Below are positions 23,608-34,440 of a stretch of DNA of 64,000 bases, in pieces. Made by a program: the position numbers and the translations under genes. The stretch is from assembly GCA_024138025.1 (NCBI GenBank), contig JAMXBD010000426.1:372001-436000 (forward strand), written 5' to 3'. This DNA comes from Combretum micranthum. Its lineage: Eukaryota > Streptophyta > Magnoliopsida > Myrtales > Combretaceae. The notes beneath the pieces were generated by a model that was not told where the DNA came from, searched no databases, and saw only the letters and a program-made list of their open reading frames with translations. Numbering within the stretch: the stretch's first letter is position 1; each line of letters opens with the position of its first letter.

Positions 23608-26600
23608 TGTCACGCCCTGATGGTACCCTAGTAGTAGTATACATGCTTCATGTATACACTATTATCAGTTTATCACCAGAGAATGACATGTTTTCAAACA
23701 AACAGGATCTTTTAGTTGCATTGATAAGAAGTGATAAATACATGTAAGCTTTAAATTAGTAAAACATCCACCATCACATGTCTCGAATATGATAATAATA
23801 TTACAAACCATAATTCTATCCTATAAGTCTCCAAATAAATATACTGATACTTCAAATACTAACTAACTTATAACTAGAAAATAAAAGTAAATAACTTATT
23901 TCAAGTTTGCCATGATCTTCTAGCTTTTAAATTCTTACCGGAGTCATGCTCCTAGAAGAAACAAGCCAGGGTCGGAGTATCAACCTAAAAGGTCTTTAAG
24001 AGTGTAAGTAAAACCATGGGCTCAATGAATGACCATACATATTACACATCAAGCAAATTTATTAACAAATTACGTGTAATGCAACAATCAAACATATGCA
24101 CAGATACAAGCTTTGATGATCTAAGATCCAAATAGGAAAAAAGATTTAATCCCTCATTTTAGGGTTGAAGAACAATTACTTAATGACCCACCTATATATG
24201 AGAGACTAAGTACACAAGAAAATAAATGATTTCTCGTTTTAGGATAATCACTTTAATTTTAGATATTTTAACTTACCATTTCTTGCATCATACTTTTGAA
24301 AACTCTCTAAGTATTAGTAATTTCAAAACAATACCACAGGCGACATACTTCATTGCCACTTAGTTCCCGTGGAACCGACAGAATAAAGATAATCTTGGAA
24401 GAACTAATACTTCAGAAAAACCAAGCATTAACAGAGAACCGAAGTACTAATATGTACCAGGTTGTCACCCGTTTAGAATATGTAATAATGTGGCTCGTGT
24501 AATGTATGACTATTTTAACTATAAAGTTAACAATTTTTAGTCAGTCTTATGGTGATCATACATTACACACACAATATATAAAATGCTTTCCTTAAATCAT
24601 CAGACAATTTGTATTATCACTTTAATTATCTTTGTTTGTCAACTAAACATACAACTCACCATACATACTCAATATATTTCCACAACAACAATATTATTAT
24701 CTTTGCATTATATATGCCACTAGTTACAAACACAAACAATGTAATAGATTTGGGTTACTTACCTGCTCATGATGGCTAGCCGTAATAGTCTACTGGAGAA
24801 TCCTCAACAGTATCATGATCACCTATTAAGATGAATAAAAATATTCATCAATACAACATAGAGTATATATCTAGACTCATATGATTGCCTAGGTGTTCTA
24901 TATTGATATTTCTATTATATGTATTGGTCTTTTAAAATAATGATCCAATGATATCATATATTTATTATTTAATATTTATTATCATGTTGCTTCTCTTGAT
25001 CTTATTTGATATTTACATTTTTATCAGGTAGTTGTAGGGTTTATATTTAATAACTCAATACTTTATTATTATCATTATTATTTTTATATTATTCGATAGT
25101 TCAACCATTTTATGGTAACTAATGTTTATTTTCTATCATTTTAGTTTCATCGTGTTTATCTTAATATTTGTTCGTGTTATTATCTGTTATTTACCGGTAT
25201 CTCATTATTTTTAATTATAGCTTATTTACGTTTTTCATTCTTGTATATATATATACACATATAATATAATTATCATAATTTTAATGTTTTATTATACATA
25301 AGTATCTTATTTGCAACAGTTACTAAAGTTTATCTCTTAATCAAGTATTAAATATACTAATATTTATATTTATTTATTATGTTTAATGCTCTATTTCTTA
25401 TATATATATATATATGTATATATATATAATCTATTATGGTTGAAACAGACTTCGTACATAAAAGTTTTGCACGTACGCTGGCATCCTACGCCGCTGGTGT
25501 TGAACCAGAAGATGCTGGTGTTCGTGTAATTTTTTTACGTTCTCAATTCCAGTGTAAACCGGCCTTGAAAGCTGCCTACGTAAGCTTGTATGTCACTGTT
25601 GTAGAATATGTATGCTATCGTGTATGTTCAAATTACGTAAAAAAAATTTACGTAGCATCTGATACAATAAAATCCATTACAAACACCGCCAGCCTATCCT
25701 ATGTACGCCACCGGCATTGGGCGCTTGCATCGCTAGCATAGTACCGGTGTAGGCACTGTTCATCTTCTTCCTTGTTTTTCTTTAATACGTAACTTATTTT
25801 TCTTATTTTATATGTATATTATAATTGTATTTAAAACTACTTCTATGTGTTTTTACATGATTCTCAATCATTTTTCGTAACATAACAACTTACATAATAT
25901 CTTATAATCATCATACTTGAGATTTCTTAATTTCCACATATATCATGATATAAAAGTAGGGTTTAAGGTTAAATTTTATCTTGTTTAGGTTGTAATGGAG
26001 TTGATAAACCCTTCTTCAAGCTTGACACAAATCCTAAGTTAACAAAGGCAATGATCAAACTAATGTTTAATATATAAACTTGACTTAACACGATTTTTTT
26101 TCCTTACCTTGTTGTTCGTTCCCCAAGTTTGTGGTTGGGCTAAGAGTTTGTTTTATATAGTGATGTGTCTATATGTTTTTGGTGTTGTTCTACGGTGAAG
26201 GGAAGGGAATAATTTCACTGTTCAAGTGTGTATTTAAATTTTTTTGTCCGTTGTTCATTATGAAGTCCTATATATATAGAAGAAGAAGAAGAAGAAGAAG
26301 AAGAAGAAGAAAGTAGGCAACTTGGCCGAAAAAGTGGCTTCCTTCAATTTACATGTTTCCTTATGCATTAAATATACTTGTTGAGCTGAGTTTATATGAT
26401 TGGTTTAAGTCATTGTTTTTATAGACTTTTGGGTGCAATTTGATCTATTTTCCTTTAAGAATTCAGCTGGCAAAAATCAAGAAAATCCCAGCTGTGAATA
26501 TTTCTTAATTTGCACCGAATTTGCTTGCAAAATGCACCGAAAATGAAGGAAAAATTAATTTAATATTATTTAGTGAAATAATTATCTTAGTTTTATGGTA

Positions 26601-27236
26601 GTTTATCAAGCTAATCAAGTATATTTAAATCAGTTATTTAGGAGTTCTGTCTCCAAAATTTATTTAAAGCTCCCACAAAATTTCTAGGTTGTTATCAAGT
26701 TGAAACTTGAGTTTAAAGTTTACACGATTAATCATTTGTAAGGTCTTGTCTTACGCGATTAGGGTTTTTTAAGCTTAATAGGACAATTTTGGCTTTAGTC
26801 TCTAATGGCTTTAGAATTCTCTAACTAGAATAATGGTGGAATCTAAATATTTATTTGAAGTTTAGATTGTTAGTTATAAATTTGTTTTTATTTCTATTGT
26901 GTATTTATGACTCTAACAGTTTATCCTTAAGTTATCGTTTTCTAACTATAAGTTTTATCGATTATTGATTCTTTAATGAATTTGAAATCTTATCTAAACT
27001 ATTTCTATATCTTAAGTTTTTTATACTTACCACGAAATCTTATCTTTGGTATCAATTACTATCTAGAGGACTTTGTTTTAGGGTTTGAAGATATATATAG
27101 GTTCATTACTATTTGTGGTTTTAATAATATTTGTCGTTTTAATCTAAGGTGTTTGTTGAGTCCTACACTAACCTTCTGTTTTCTATATTTGTATTTCTAT
27201 TCATTTCTATTTGTATGAAAATTCTTAGGGTTTATA
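23608..27236 (+). mobile_element. Solo gypsy-type LTR (3.6 kb) nested in the copia LTR
   Basis: It starts TGTCACGCCCTGATGG and ends GGGTTTATA (CA decayed to TA). TTATC stands on both sides (23603-23607, 27237-27241), a perfect 5-bp target duplication. The right LTR of the host element reads straight through the equivalent point, which independently defines the insertion. TGTCACG starts are characteristic of long chromovirus (Tekay-like) LTRs. It contains an (AGA)n run at about 26278-26311 and no gene. A 101-codon frame at 25436-25741 is less AT-rich than its surroundings but matches nothing I know. Confidence 0.7.
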
Positions 27237-27376
27237 TTATCCATTGCAAATTTATTTAAGTTTTTAATTCTACTTCTTTAAATTTTAAAATTTTTAAAAT
27301 TCGAGTTTTGGGCAAAATACTTAATCCATCTACCCCCTCCCCCCTCCCGCGCGAGTATTTTTGGTGTATATTTTCA
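27237..27376 (+). repeat. Left LTR of Sirevirus-like element, second part
   Basis: From the duplicated TTATC through GCAAATTTATTTAAG to TATATTTTCA; aligns with 34008-34136. It contains the C-rich stretch CCCCCTCCCCCCTCCC absent from the right LTR. Confidence 0.85.
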
Positions 27377-27390
27377 ATTGGTATCAGAGC
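27377..27390 (+). other. Primer-binding site of Sirevirus-like element
   Basis: ATTGGTATCAGAGC follows the left LTR; TGGTATCAGAGC complements the 3' end of initiator tRNA-Met. Confidence 0.88.
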
Positions 27391-27435
27391 TTGTTTCTAT
27401 TTTTATATACTTAACCACAAAATAGAGTAAAGATC

Positions 27436-28690
27436 ATGGCTATAAATATACTAGGATTTTTAGAGGGGCAAGCGATAAATATACTCCCGCTTTTATGTGG
27501 GGGTAATTACCCCTACTGGAAGTGTATAATGAAGATATTTTTAAAAGCCCAAAACATATTGATATGGAATGTTATTGAAAATGGGCCTTTTAAAATTGAA
27601 GGAAAATCAAAAGCTGATTTTACAAAAGATGATTGTAAAAAACATGATTTAAATGAAATTGCAATGAATATTTTATAATCGGATTAAACAAAAGTGATTT
27701 CAATAGAATTTATATATGTTATTCCACAAAAGAAATTTGGGATGAGCTTGAAAAGACATATGAAGGAACATCCAAATTTAGAGACACTAAAATAAGTCTC
27801 TATAGGGAGAGTTCAAAAATTTTGAAATGCTCCCAAATGAAACTATTGATGAAATGCACAACAGATTTATTGACATTATAATTCCTTTAAGTTCACTAAT
27901 TTGGAAATTAATTCTAAAATTTTCAGGTCACTTTCAAAATATTAGAAAGCTAAGAGGATAGCTATAGATGAAGCTAGAAATCTCAACACCTTAAGTAAAG
28001 AAGAGCTTCTTGGTGTGCTCAAAACCCATGAGCTCATCAAGAAACAAGACGAAGAAGGCAATGAGAAGGCTATTGCCCCAAAAGCTACAAGACAAGAATC
28101 GAGTGATGAAGAAGAAGAGGATGAGCAAGAGGGTCTTATCTTGATGGCCAAGAAGCTGAGAAAATTTATGAGGCCCAAATCCAAGAAGATGGAGGATGAT
28201 AGCAGCTCCTCTAAGATAAGAAAAAGGATGTGATTACATGCTACAACTGCTAAAACCGATGACACATCCAATAGTATTACCCATTGCTAAAAAGGAAATC
28301 AAAGGAGGAGAGAAAAGAGCTTATATGGCAACATGGAGCGATGAAGATTCATTCGATTCGGATGTTGAAGATGTGTGCTTCATGGCCTTGGACAATGAGG
28401 TGACATCTCCCTGTTCTCCTTCATATAATGAATTGCATGCTATGTATGAAAAAGTATGCTGCAAATTAGCCAAAGTTGAGACAAAGAATAGCATGTTAAA
28501 ATCCTCAATGACTGGAGTTTGAGAACAGTTAAAAAATTTCTACATTGAGCATGAAGAAATCGAAATCGAAAATGAAAAGATGCTTGATGAAATAAATGTT
28601 CTGAAATTAGAAAATGAGAAGTTGAATAATAAGTGGAAAAAGTTGAAAAAAAAAAATAATGAGTTAAAGGAAATTAATGAGAAATTATAA
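27436..28690 (+). pseudogene. Sirevirus-like gag pseudogene
   Basis: The start (27436-27678) carries LPLLCGGNYPYWKCIMKIF and later WNVIENGPFKIEGKSK. Further frames contain an acidic/basic hinge (SSDEEEEDEQEG near 28095), a ruined zinc knuckle in which CYNC is followed by in-frame stops (about 28230-28260), ATWSDEDSFDSDVEDVCFMA (28326-28390) and a Lys/Glu-rich coiled-coil-like tail to about 28690. Stops and shifts occur at 27678, near 27810, near 28230 and beyond. The wording is that of SIRE/Maximus gag. Confidence 0.78.
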
Positions 28691-28979
28691 ATTGTAAATA
28701 ATTTGCTAGATATGAAGTTAAAACATTAAATAAAAATGATATTGTTGTTTGTGCTGATATAGCTATGATAAGATCATAAAAGAGCTAGAATCTTTGAAAA
28801 ATGAAAATACAATTGTAAAAGCTAGCCTCGATGATTCAAAAGCCACTATGGCTAAATTACTAATGGCAAAAAGAATTTAAACACACTTATTGGGAATCAA
28901 AAGTGTGATTCAAATAAACATGCAATTATCCATAGAGAAAATAATTTCAAGTCTCACAAAACACGTTTTATAAAAGCTA

Positions 28980-31900
28980 CGTATGGGACATGATTATTTG
29001 ACAAATCTAACCATATTGCACATCATTGTGCAATAAGAAAATCAATGCATTTAAATCATTGAAGCAAGCTGGTTATAGGTTCCTGAAAGAGAGGTTCCTA
29101 TTCTACCTAACCAAAATGGACCCAACTAATGGGTACCAAAAAAATAATAATATATTTTGTAGAGATCTCAAGTGGAAGCAACAAGTGGTACTTAGACAAT
29201 GGATACTCTAGGCACATGATCGGGAAGCATCCAAGTTTACACATCTTGACCTCAAGGATTATGGGAGTGTTACCTTTGGAGATAATATAAAATCTATAAT
29301 CCTGGGAGAAGGTAACATTGTCATTGACCAAGATTTAATTATTAAAAATGTTTTGCTTGTAGATAATTTAAAACTCAATTTGCTGAGTATTAGCCAATTG
29401 TGCGACAATGGGTTTAAAGTGACATTTCTAGTAAAAGGTGTTTTATTGAAAGAATTTATAATAGCTAATCATATTTTGAAGGAAACAAACAAGGAAATAT
29501 TTACAAATAAATTTAAATGGTTTTAAATCTTCAAATAAAACTTGTCTATATTTTGAAAATGACAATTGTTGGTTATGGCATAGAAAACTAAGACATGCTA
29601 GCATGGACATCATTTCAAAACTCGTTAAAAAATATCTTATCAACGGTTTACCAAAATTAAATATTCAAAAGGATAAGATCTATCATACATGTCAAAAAAG
29701 AAAGCAAAGTATGACTTTTTTAAGTCTAAGGATGCTATTTCCACATTTAGGTTATTAGAACTACTGCACAAGGATTTATTTGGTCCTACCTAAACCTTAA
29801 GTTTGGGAGGAAATAAGTACACATTGGTTATTGTTGATAATGTTACTAGATACACTTACACTTCTTCTTTGCATCTAAAGACGCAACAATCATGTATTTT
29901 TTGGATATTGTAAGAAAGTCCAAGATAAAAAAAGGTTTAATATTGTGACAATTCATAGTGATCATGGGGGACAGTTTGAAATTATGAAATGAAGATTTTT
30001 ACAATAATTTTGGCATTGAAAAAACTTTTTTTAGCTCTTATAACTCCACAACAAAATAGTATAGTCGAAAAGAAAAATAGAATATTAATTGAACCATGTT
30101 GTGTGAAAACAAGTTACCAAATATTTTTGGGCTGAAGCTGTGAATACAAATGTTATATTTCAAACCGAATTTTTATAATGCCAATTTTAAAGAATACCCC
30201 TTATAAGCTTTGGAAAGAACAAAGGCCTAACATATCATATTATCATCATTTTGGCATAAAATGTTATATTGTAAGCAATAACAAAGAACAATTGCTAAAT
30301 TTGATTCTAAAAGCGATGAAAGAATATTCTTCAATAAGTAAACCTTATAGAGTTCTATAATAAAAGAACTTTAGTTGTTGAAGAATTATTCATGTTGCAT
30401 TTGATAATTCCTTGTCTGATGCATGTTTGAATGATGGTGTTGATAATGTGCGTGTTGATTTAAAATTTCACTTGAAAACAGTAACAAAGAAGTTCATGAA
30501 CAAATATTGGATGTTGATATGCATGAATCTGATAATGTTCATTTGCCTAAAAATGGAAGTATGCAAAATCACGTCCAAAGATTTAATAATTGGAGAACCT
30601 TCTAAGTTCTAATCATGTTCAAACAAGATCTTCTTTAAGGAATTTAAGTAATATGATTTTCTTATCTCATTGAACCTAAAAATATTGATGGAACCTTAAA
30701 AGATGAGTTTTTTGATTAATGCAATGGAAGATGAATTAAACTAATCTATAAGAAACGATGTATGGTTATTGGTTTCCAAACATGAAAATAGAACTACATA
30801 GGAACCAAATGGGTGTTTAGAAATAAACTTGATGAATCTGGTTTAATAAAAAAAATAAGGCCAGATTGGTTGCTAAAGGTTACAATCAAGAAGAGAATTG
30901 ATTTTGATGAGACTTTTGTTCCGTTGCTTGACTAGAATCTATTTGGATGTTTTTGGCATTTACAACTTATAAGAATTTCACTCTCTTTTCAATGGATGTC
31001 GAAAGTGCTTTTTAAAATAGTTTTATAAAAGAAGAAGTCTATATAGAACAACCACTTGGTTTTGAAAACAATGAATTTCCCAATCATGTCTTTTAAATTG
31101 AACAAAGCCTTTTATAGACTCAAGCAAGCTCCTAAGCTTGGTATGAAAGACTCGGTAGCTTCTTGTTAAGCAGTGTTTTTTAAGAGGAAAAGTTGATACA
31201 ACTTTATCTATTGAAAATCACAAGTCTATACATTAATTGTTCAAATTTATGTCAATGACATTGTGTTTGGAGCTACAAACATGAGTTTTATAAAAGATTT
31301 TGTTGAGTCCATGAAAAATGAATTTGAAATGAGTATGACGAGGAACTCAATTATTTTCTTGGTCTCCAAATCAAACAATCTAAAAATGGAACCTTTATCA
31401 ATCAGGATAAATATGCAAAAGAATTGTTAAAGAGGTTCAAAATGGATAATTGCAAATCAAAACCAACACTAATGATCACAAATGTTAAGCTCGATAAAGA
31501 TGAAAAAGGGAAAAATGTTTGTAAAAATATGTATAGAGGCATGATAGGCAGTTTATTATATTTGACAACTTAACCTAACATCATGTTCTCTTGTATGTGT
31601 ATGTGTATACGATTTCAATCTTGCCCAAAAGAATCACGCTTGAATGCAATAAAATGCATTTTCAAGTATCTTGCAAGCATGATTGAAACTGGCTTTGGTA
31701 CATAAATTTCCTTCTTTTAATCTGTTGGATATTCTGATTCCGACTTTGTTGGATGCAAAATAGATAGGAAAAAACACAAGCAGGACATGCCATTTTTTGG
31801 AAATTTTTTAATATCTTGGCGCTATAAAAAGCAAAATTCGGTTGCATTTTCAACTACTGAAGTTGAATATATAGCAGCTAGCAATTCTTGTACACGAATT

Positions 31901-32190
31901 ATAGATAAAATAAACTTTGCTTGATTATGGTTTACTTTTTTGAAAATATTCTAATTCTTGATAATATAAGTGCTATAAATTTGACTAACAATCCGATCCA
32001 ACACTCAATAACCAAGTATATCGAAATTAAACATCATTTCAAAGGAGATCATGCTCTAAACAAAGATATTCACTTGGAATTTATTGATATAAACAATCAA
32101 ATTGCTGATATTTTTACTAAACCATTGAGTGAAGATTGTTTTTGCACTTTGAGAAGAGAATTGGGAATGATCAAGCAAGATGAGTGCTAA
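28980..32190 (+). pseudogene. Sirevirus-like pol pseudogene (protease to RNase H)
   Basis: Scattered frames follow copia order. Protease: a decayed WYLDNGYSRHMIGKH near 29185-29235, then VLLVDNLKLNLLSISQLCD. Integrase: scraps such as GNKYTLVIVDNVTRYTY near 29810 and a broken PQQN near 30045. Reverse transcriptase: WVFRNKLDESGL near 30810 and KQAP near 31120. RNase H: 31921-32190, with KYIEIKHHFKGDHAL and NNQIADIFTKPLSED before the stop. The catalytic YVDD box reads as YVND near 31245-31260. No piece is longer than about 90 codons, so this copy is far more decayed than copia element 1. Confidence 0.8.
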
Positions 32191-32384
32191 GAATTATTGA
32201 ATTAAGTTGCATAGAAAAAATTTTGGGCTAAATAAACCGTTGAATATGATATATGCCTAAAAATCTTGTATGTGCTTGTTTTGGATATGTTTATGTGCTA
32301 ATCTATGATAATCTAGTTTCATTGCTGCATGATTGTGAAGATTAGTGATCTGCGTATTTGCATATCTACTATGTGTAGGCATTG

Positions 32385-32810
32385 TGGTGTGAAGTCCTCA
32401 GGTGTTGAGGCATTTGTGGTGAAGTCCTATGTATGAATAGATAAAGTAGTAAAGTCCTACATGGATGTAAGCAAGCGACGAAGTCCCATATGAGCATAAG
32501 CATGTATGTGAAGTCCTATGGCATATAGCAAGTGTAGTGAAGTCCTATCGATGTATAGGCAATGTAATGGAGTCCTATTTGAGCATAAGCAAGTGGTGAA
32601 GTCCTATCCTATCTATGTATAGGCATGTGGTGAAGTCTTATCGAGTATAGGCAAGTGTAGTGAAGTCTTATCTGAGCATAGGCAAGTGTAGTGAAGTCAT
32701 ATCTGTATATGGGCATGTAGTGAGTCCTATGTGGGCACATGCGAGTGGTGTGTGAAGTCCTACATGGGTGTAGGCGTCTATGAAGTCCTCTATAGTGAAG
32801 GATTTGTTTG
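32385..32810 (+). repeat. About 30-bp tandem repeat, about 14 copies, in element 3' region
   Basis: The core GTGAAGTCCTAT recurs at roughly 28-32-bp intervals from about 32391 to 32780, alternating with phrases such as GAGCATAAGCAAGTG or TGTATAGGCA. It lies between the pol stop and the polypurine tract. It has no coding sense and no counterpart in the LTRs. Confidence 0.8.
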
Positions 32811-33092
32811 AGCTATTGTGTTGCATCTTTGTACATCTCTCATTGTTTGCATATATTAAATATGCCATGCATGGGTTTTTTATGAGTACAAAAGGGGGAG
32901 AAGTAAGTGCACGATTAACTATATGCATGAATTATGTTTCGATAGGGGGAGAATTTAACACATAAGTGTAGTTTGTATTTTCCCAAAGTTGCGCATCAAA
33001 AATCTCTTTTAAAAATGTCTTAGAACCCGGATGCTTAATTAAGGGAGAGTATGATATAGTGATACGAGTTAATTGTGCATAAATTGTCCTCA

Positions 33093-33130
33093 TCAAAAGG
33101 GGAGGGGGGGGGGGGGGGGGGGAAGGATAT
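33093..33130 (+). other. Polypurine tract of Sirevirus-like element
   Basis: A run from AAAAGGGGAGG through about 20 G residues to GGAAGGATAT stands directly before the right LTR. The G homopolymer is unusually long and may be mis-sized in the assembly. Confidence 0.75.
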
Positions 33131-34136
33131 TGTTGAACTTGAGAGTTCAATGTGAGTTTCGATAAGACAATTTAATGTAAAATCAACTATTTATTTTTTG
33201 TAAACTACACCTAATTAGACATGAACATATATGTGTGTTTTGTGCATGTTTGCAAAGTTTTTTCTACATGTTTTTAGCAAAATAAGAATGTGTTAAAGGC
33301 AAAACAGGAGCATGTCAAGGGTCAAATCGAAAGTCAAGTTTAGGGCTCAACACATCAGAATTGCATGTCAAGGGTCAAGTTGAGGGTCAAATTTAGGCCT
33401 TAACATATCAAGAGTTAGGGCTCGACATGTTCAAATTTGAGGCTCTAAGAGGTGCACATGTGAAAGGCTATCGCAAGTTAAGTTTGGGCGTGACAAGTAA
33501 GGCATGGAGAAGCTTTTGAGGTGTGACAAAGCTGATGCGGAAAAAGAAAAAAAGAGCCATTGGAGTGCATTTAATGCATGAGAGATTATATACATTGTGT
33601 CTAACAGACTTTTGAATTTCAAAGGCTACCTATATATAAAGTACATAGGACCAAAGAGAGATTTTTTTAATAGAGACATACTTACGAGCTCATTAACTAC
33701 GATCTTAAATTTCTTTGTTCTCTTATACATAATTTGTCATTTTACCAGGAAAGAGAAAAACACTCTATTGCTCAATTCTTATTAATTTGCTATCCATACA
33801 AAAGCACTTAGAGAGAGTGAGAAAATATTTTATTTCCTGAGTTGCGTAATATTGCTAATCTTGAGCCAACTCTTTGAAATTAATACAGTGGTGGTGAAGA
33901 CTTCAAAAGAGGCAATTTGGTGAATCGTGGAGGGTAGGCAAAGAGCATAACTTCACGTTAAATATTTGTCTTACTTCTTCTCTTTAAATCTCTCGTATTT
34001 ATTATCTTTTTTATCTGCTGCAAATTTATCTAAGTTTTTTATTCTATTGCTTTAAATTTTCAATTTTTTAAAACTCAAGTTTTGGGCAAAATACTCAATT
34101 CACCCTCCTCTTGAGTATTCCTAGTGTATATTTTCA
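33131..34136 (+). repeat. Right LTR of Sirevirus-like element
   Basis: 1006 bp from TGTTGAACTTGAGAG to TATATTTTCA, uninterrupted. It serves as the empty-site reference for the nested insertion in the left LTR. Confidence 0.9.
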
Positions 34137-34264
34137 TCTTATACCCACTTCATAAATCTATCATCCAATTTCACTATAATTAGATCTAATTTAAATATCA
34201 AAGCACAATTCCACCCGACTTATGAACTATGTTCTCTAATGGGCTCGATGCTCGACTTATTAAA

Positions 34265-34440
34265 GTGCACCAGCTCACTAGTCAAACAATAGACCAGCTT
34301 GCTGATCTAAGTAATTGTCATATTGGCTCATCAATCAAACAATGAACCGGCTTACTGATCTGGGTAATTGTTCCACCGGCTCATTGGTCAAAAAATGGAC
34401 CAACTTGCCAGTCTAGGTAATTATTGCACTGGTTCGTTGG
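34265..34440. repeat. 53-bp tandem repeat, about 3.3 copies
   Basis: GTAATTGT or GTAATTAT occurs at 34311, 34364 and 34417, each following a phrase like TTGCTGATCTAA and preceding GGCTCAT. Period 53 bp. No function recognised. Confidence 0.7.

Larger units (their letters stand above)
22742..34136 (+). mobile_element. Decayed Sirevirus-like Ty1/copia element with nested insertion
   Basis: LTRs at 22742-27376 (1001 bp once the nested insert and its duplicated TTATC are removed) and 33131-34136 (1006 bp) share the start TGTTGAAC-TGAGAGTTCAATG and the end GTGTATATTTTCA. An initiator-Met primer site follows the left LTR and a long G-rich tract precedes the right one. The flanks TGTTA (22737-22741) and TCTTA (34137-34141) agree at 4 of 5. 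Gag and pol remains run on the plus strand with many stops. The gag wording (YPYWKCIMKIFLKAQ, RAYMATWSDEDS) fits the SIRE/Maximus lineage. Confidence 0.9.

Noticed and set aside
32385..32810. CRISPR-like array
   Set aside because: Repeats are imperfect and spacers are themselves related to one another; the locus lies inside a plant retrotransposon.
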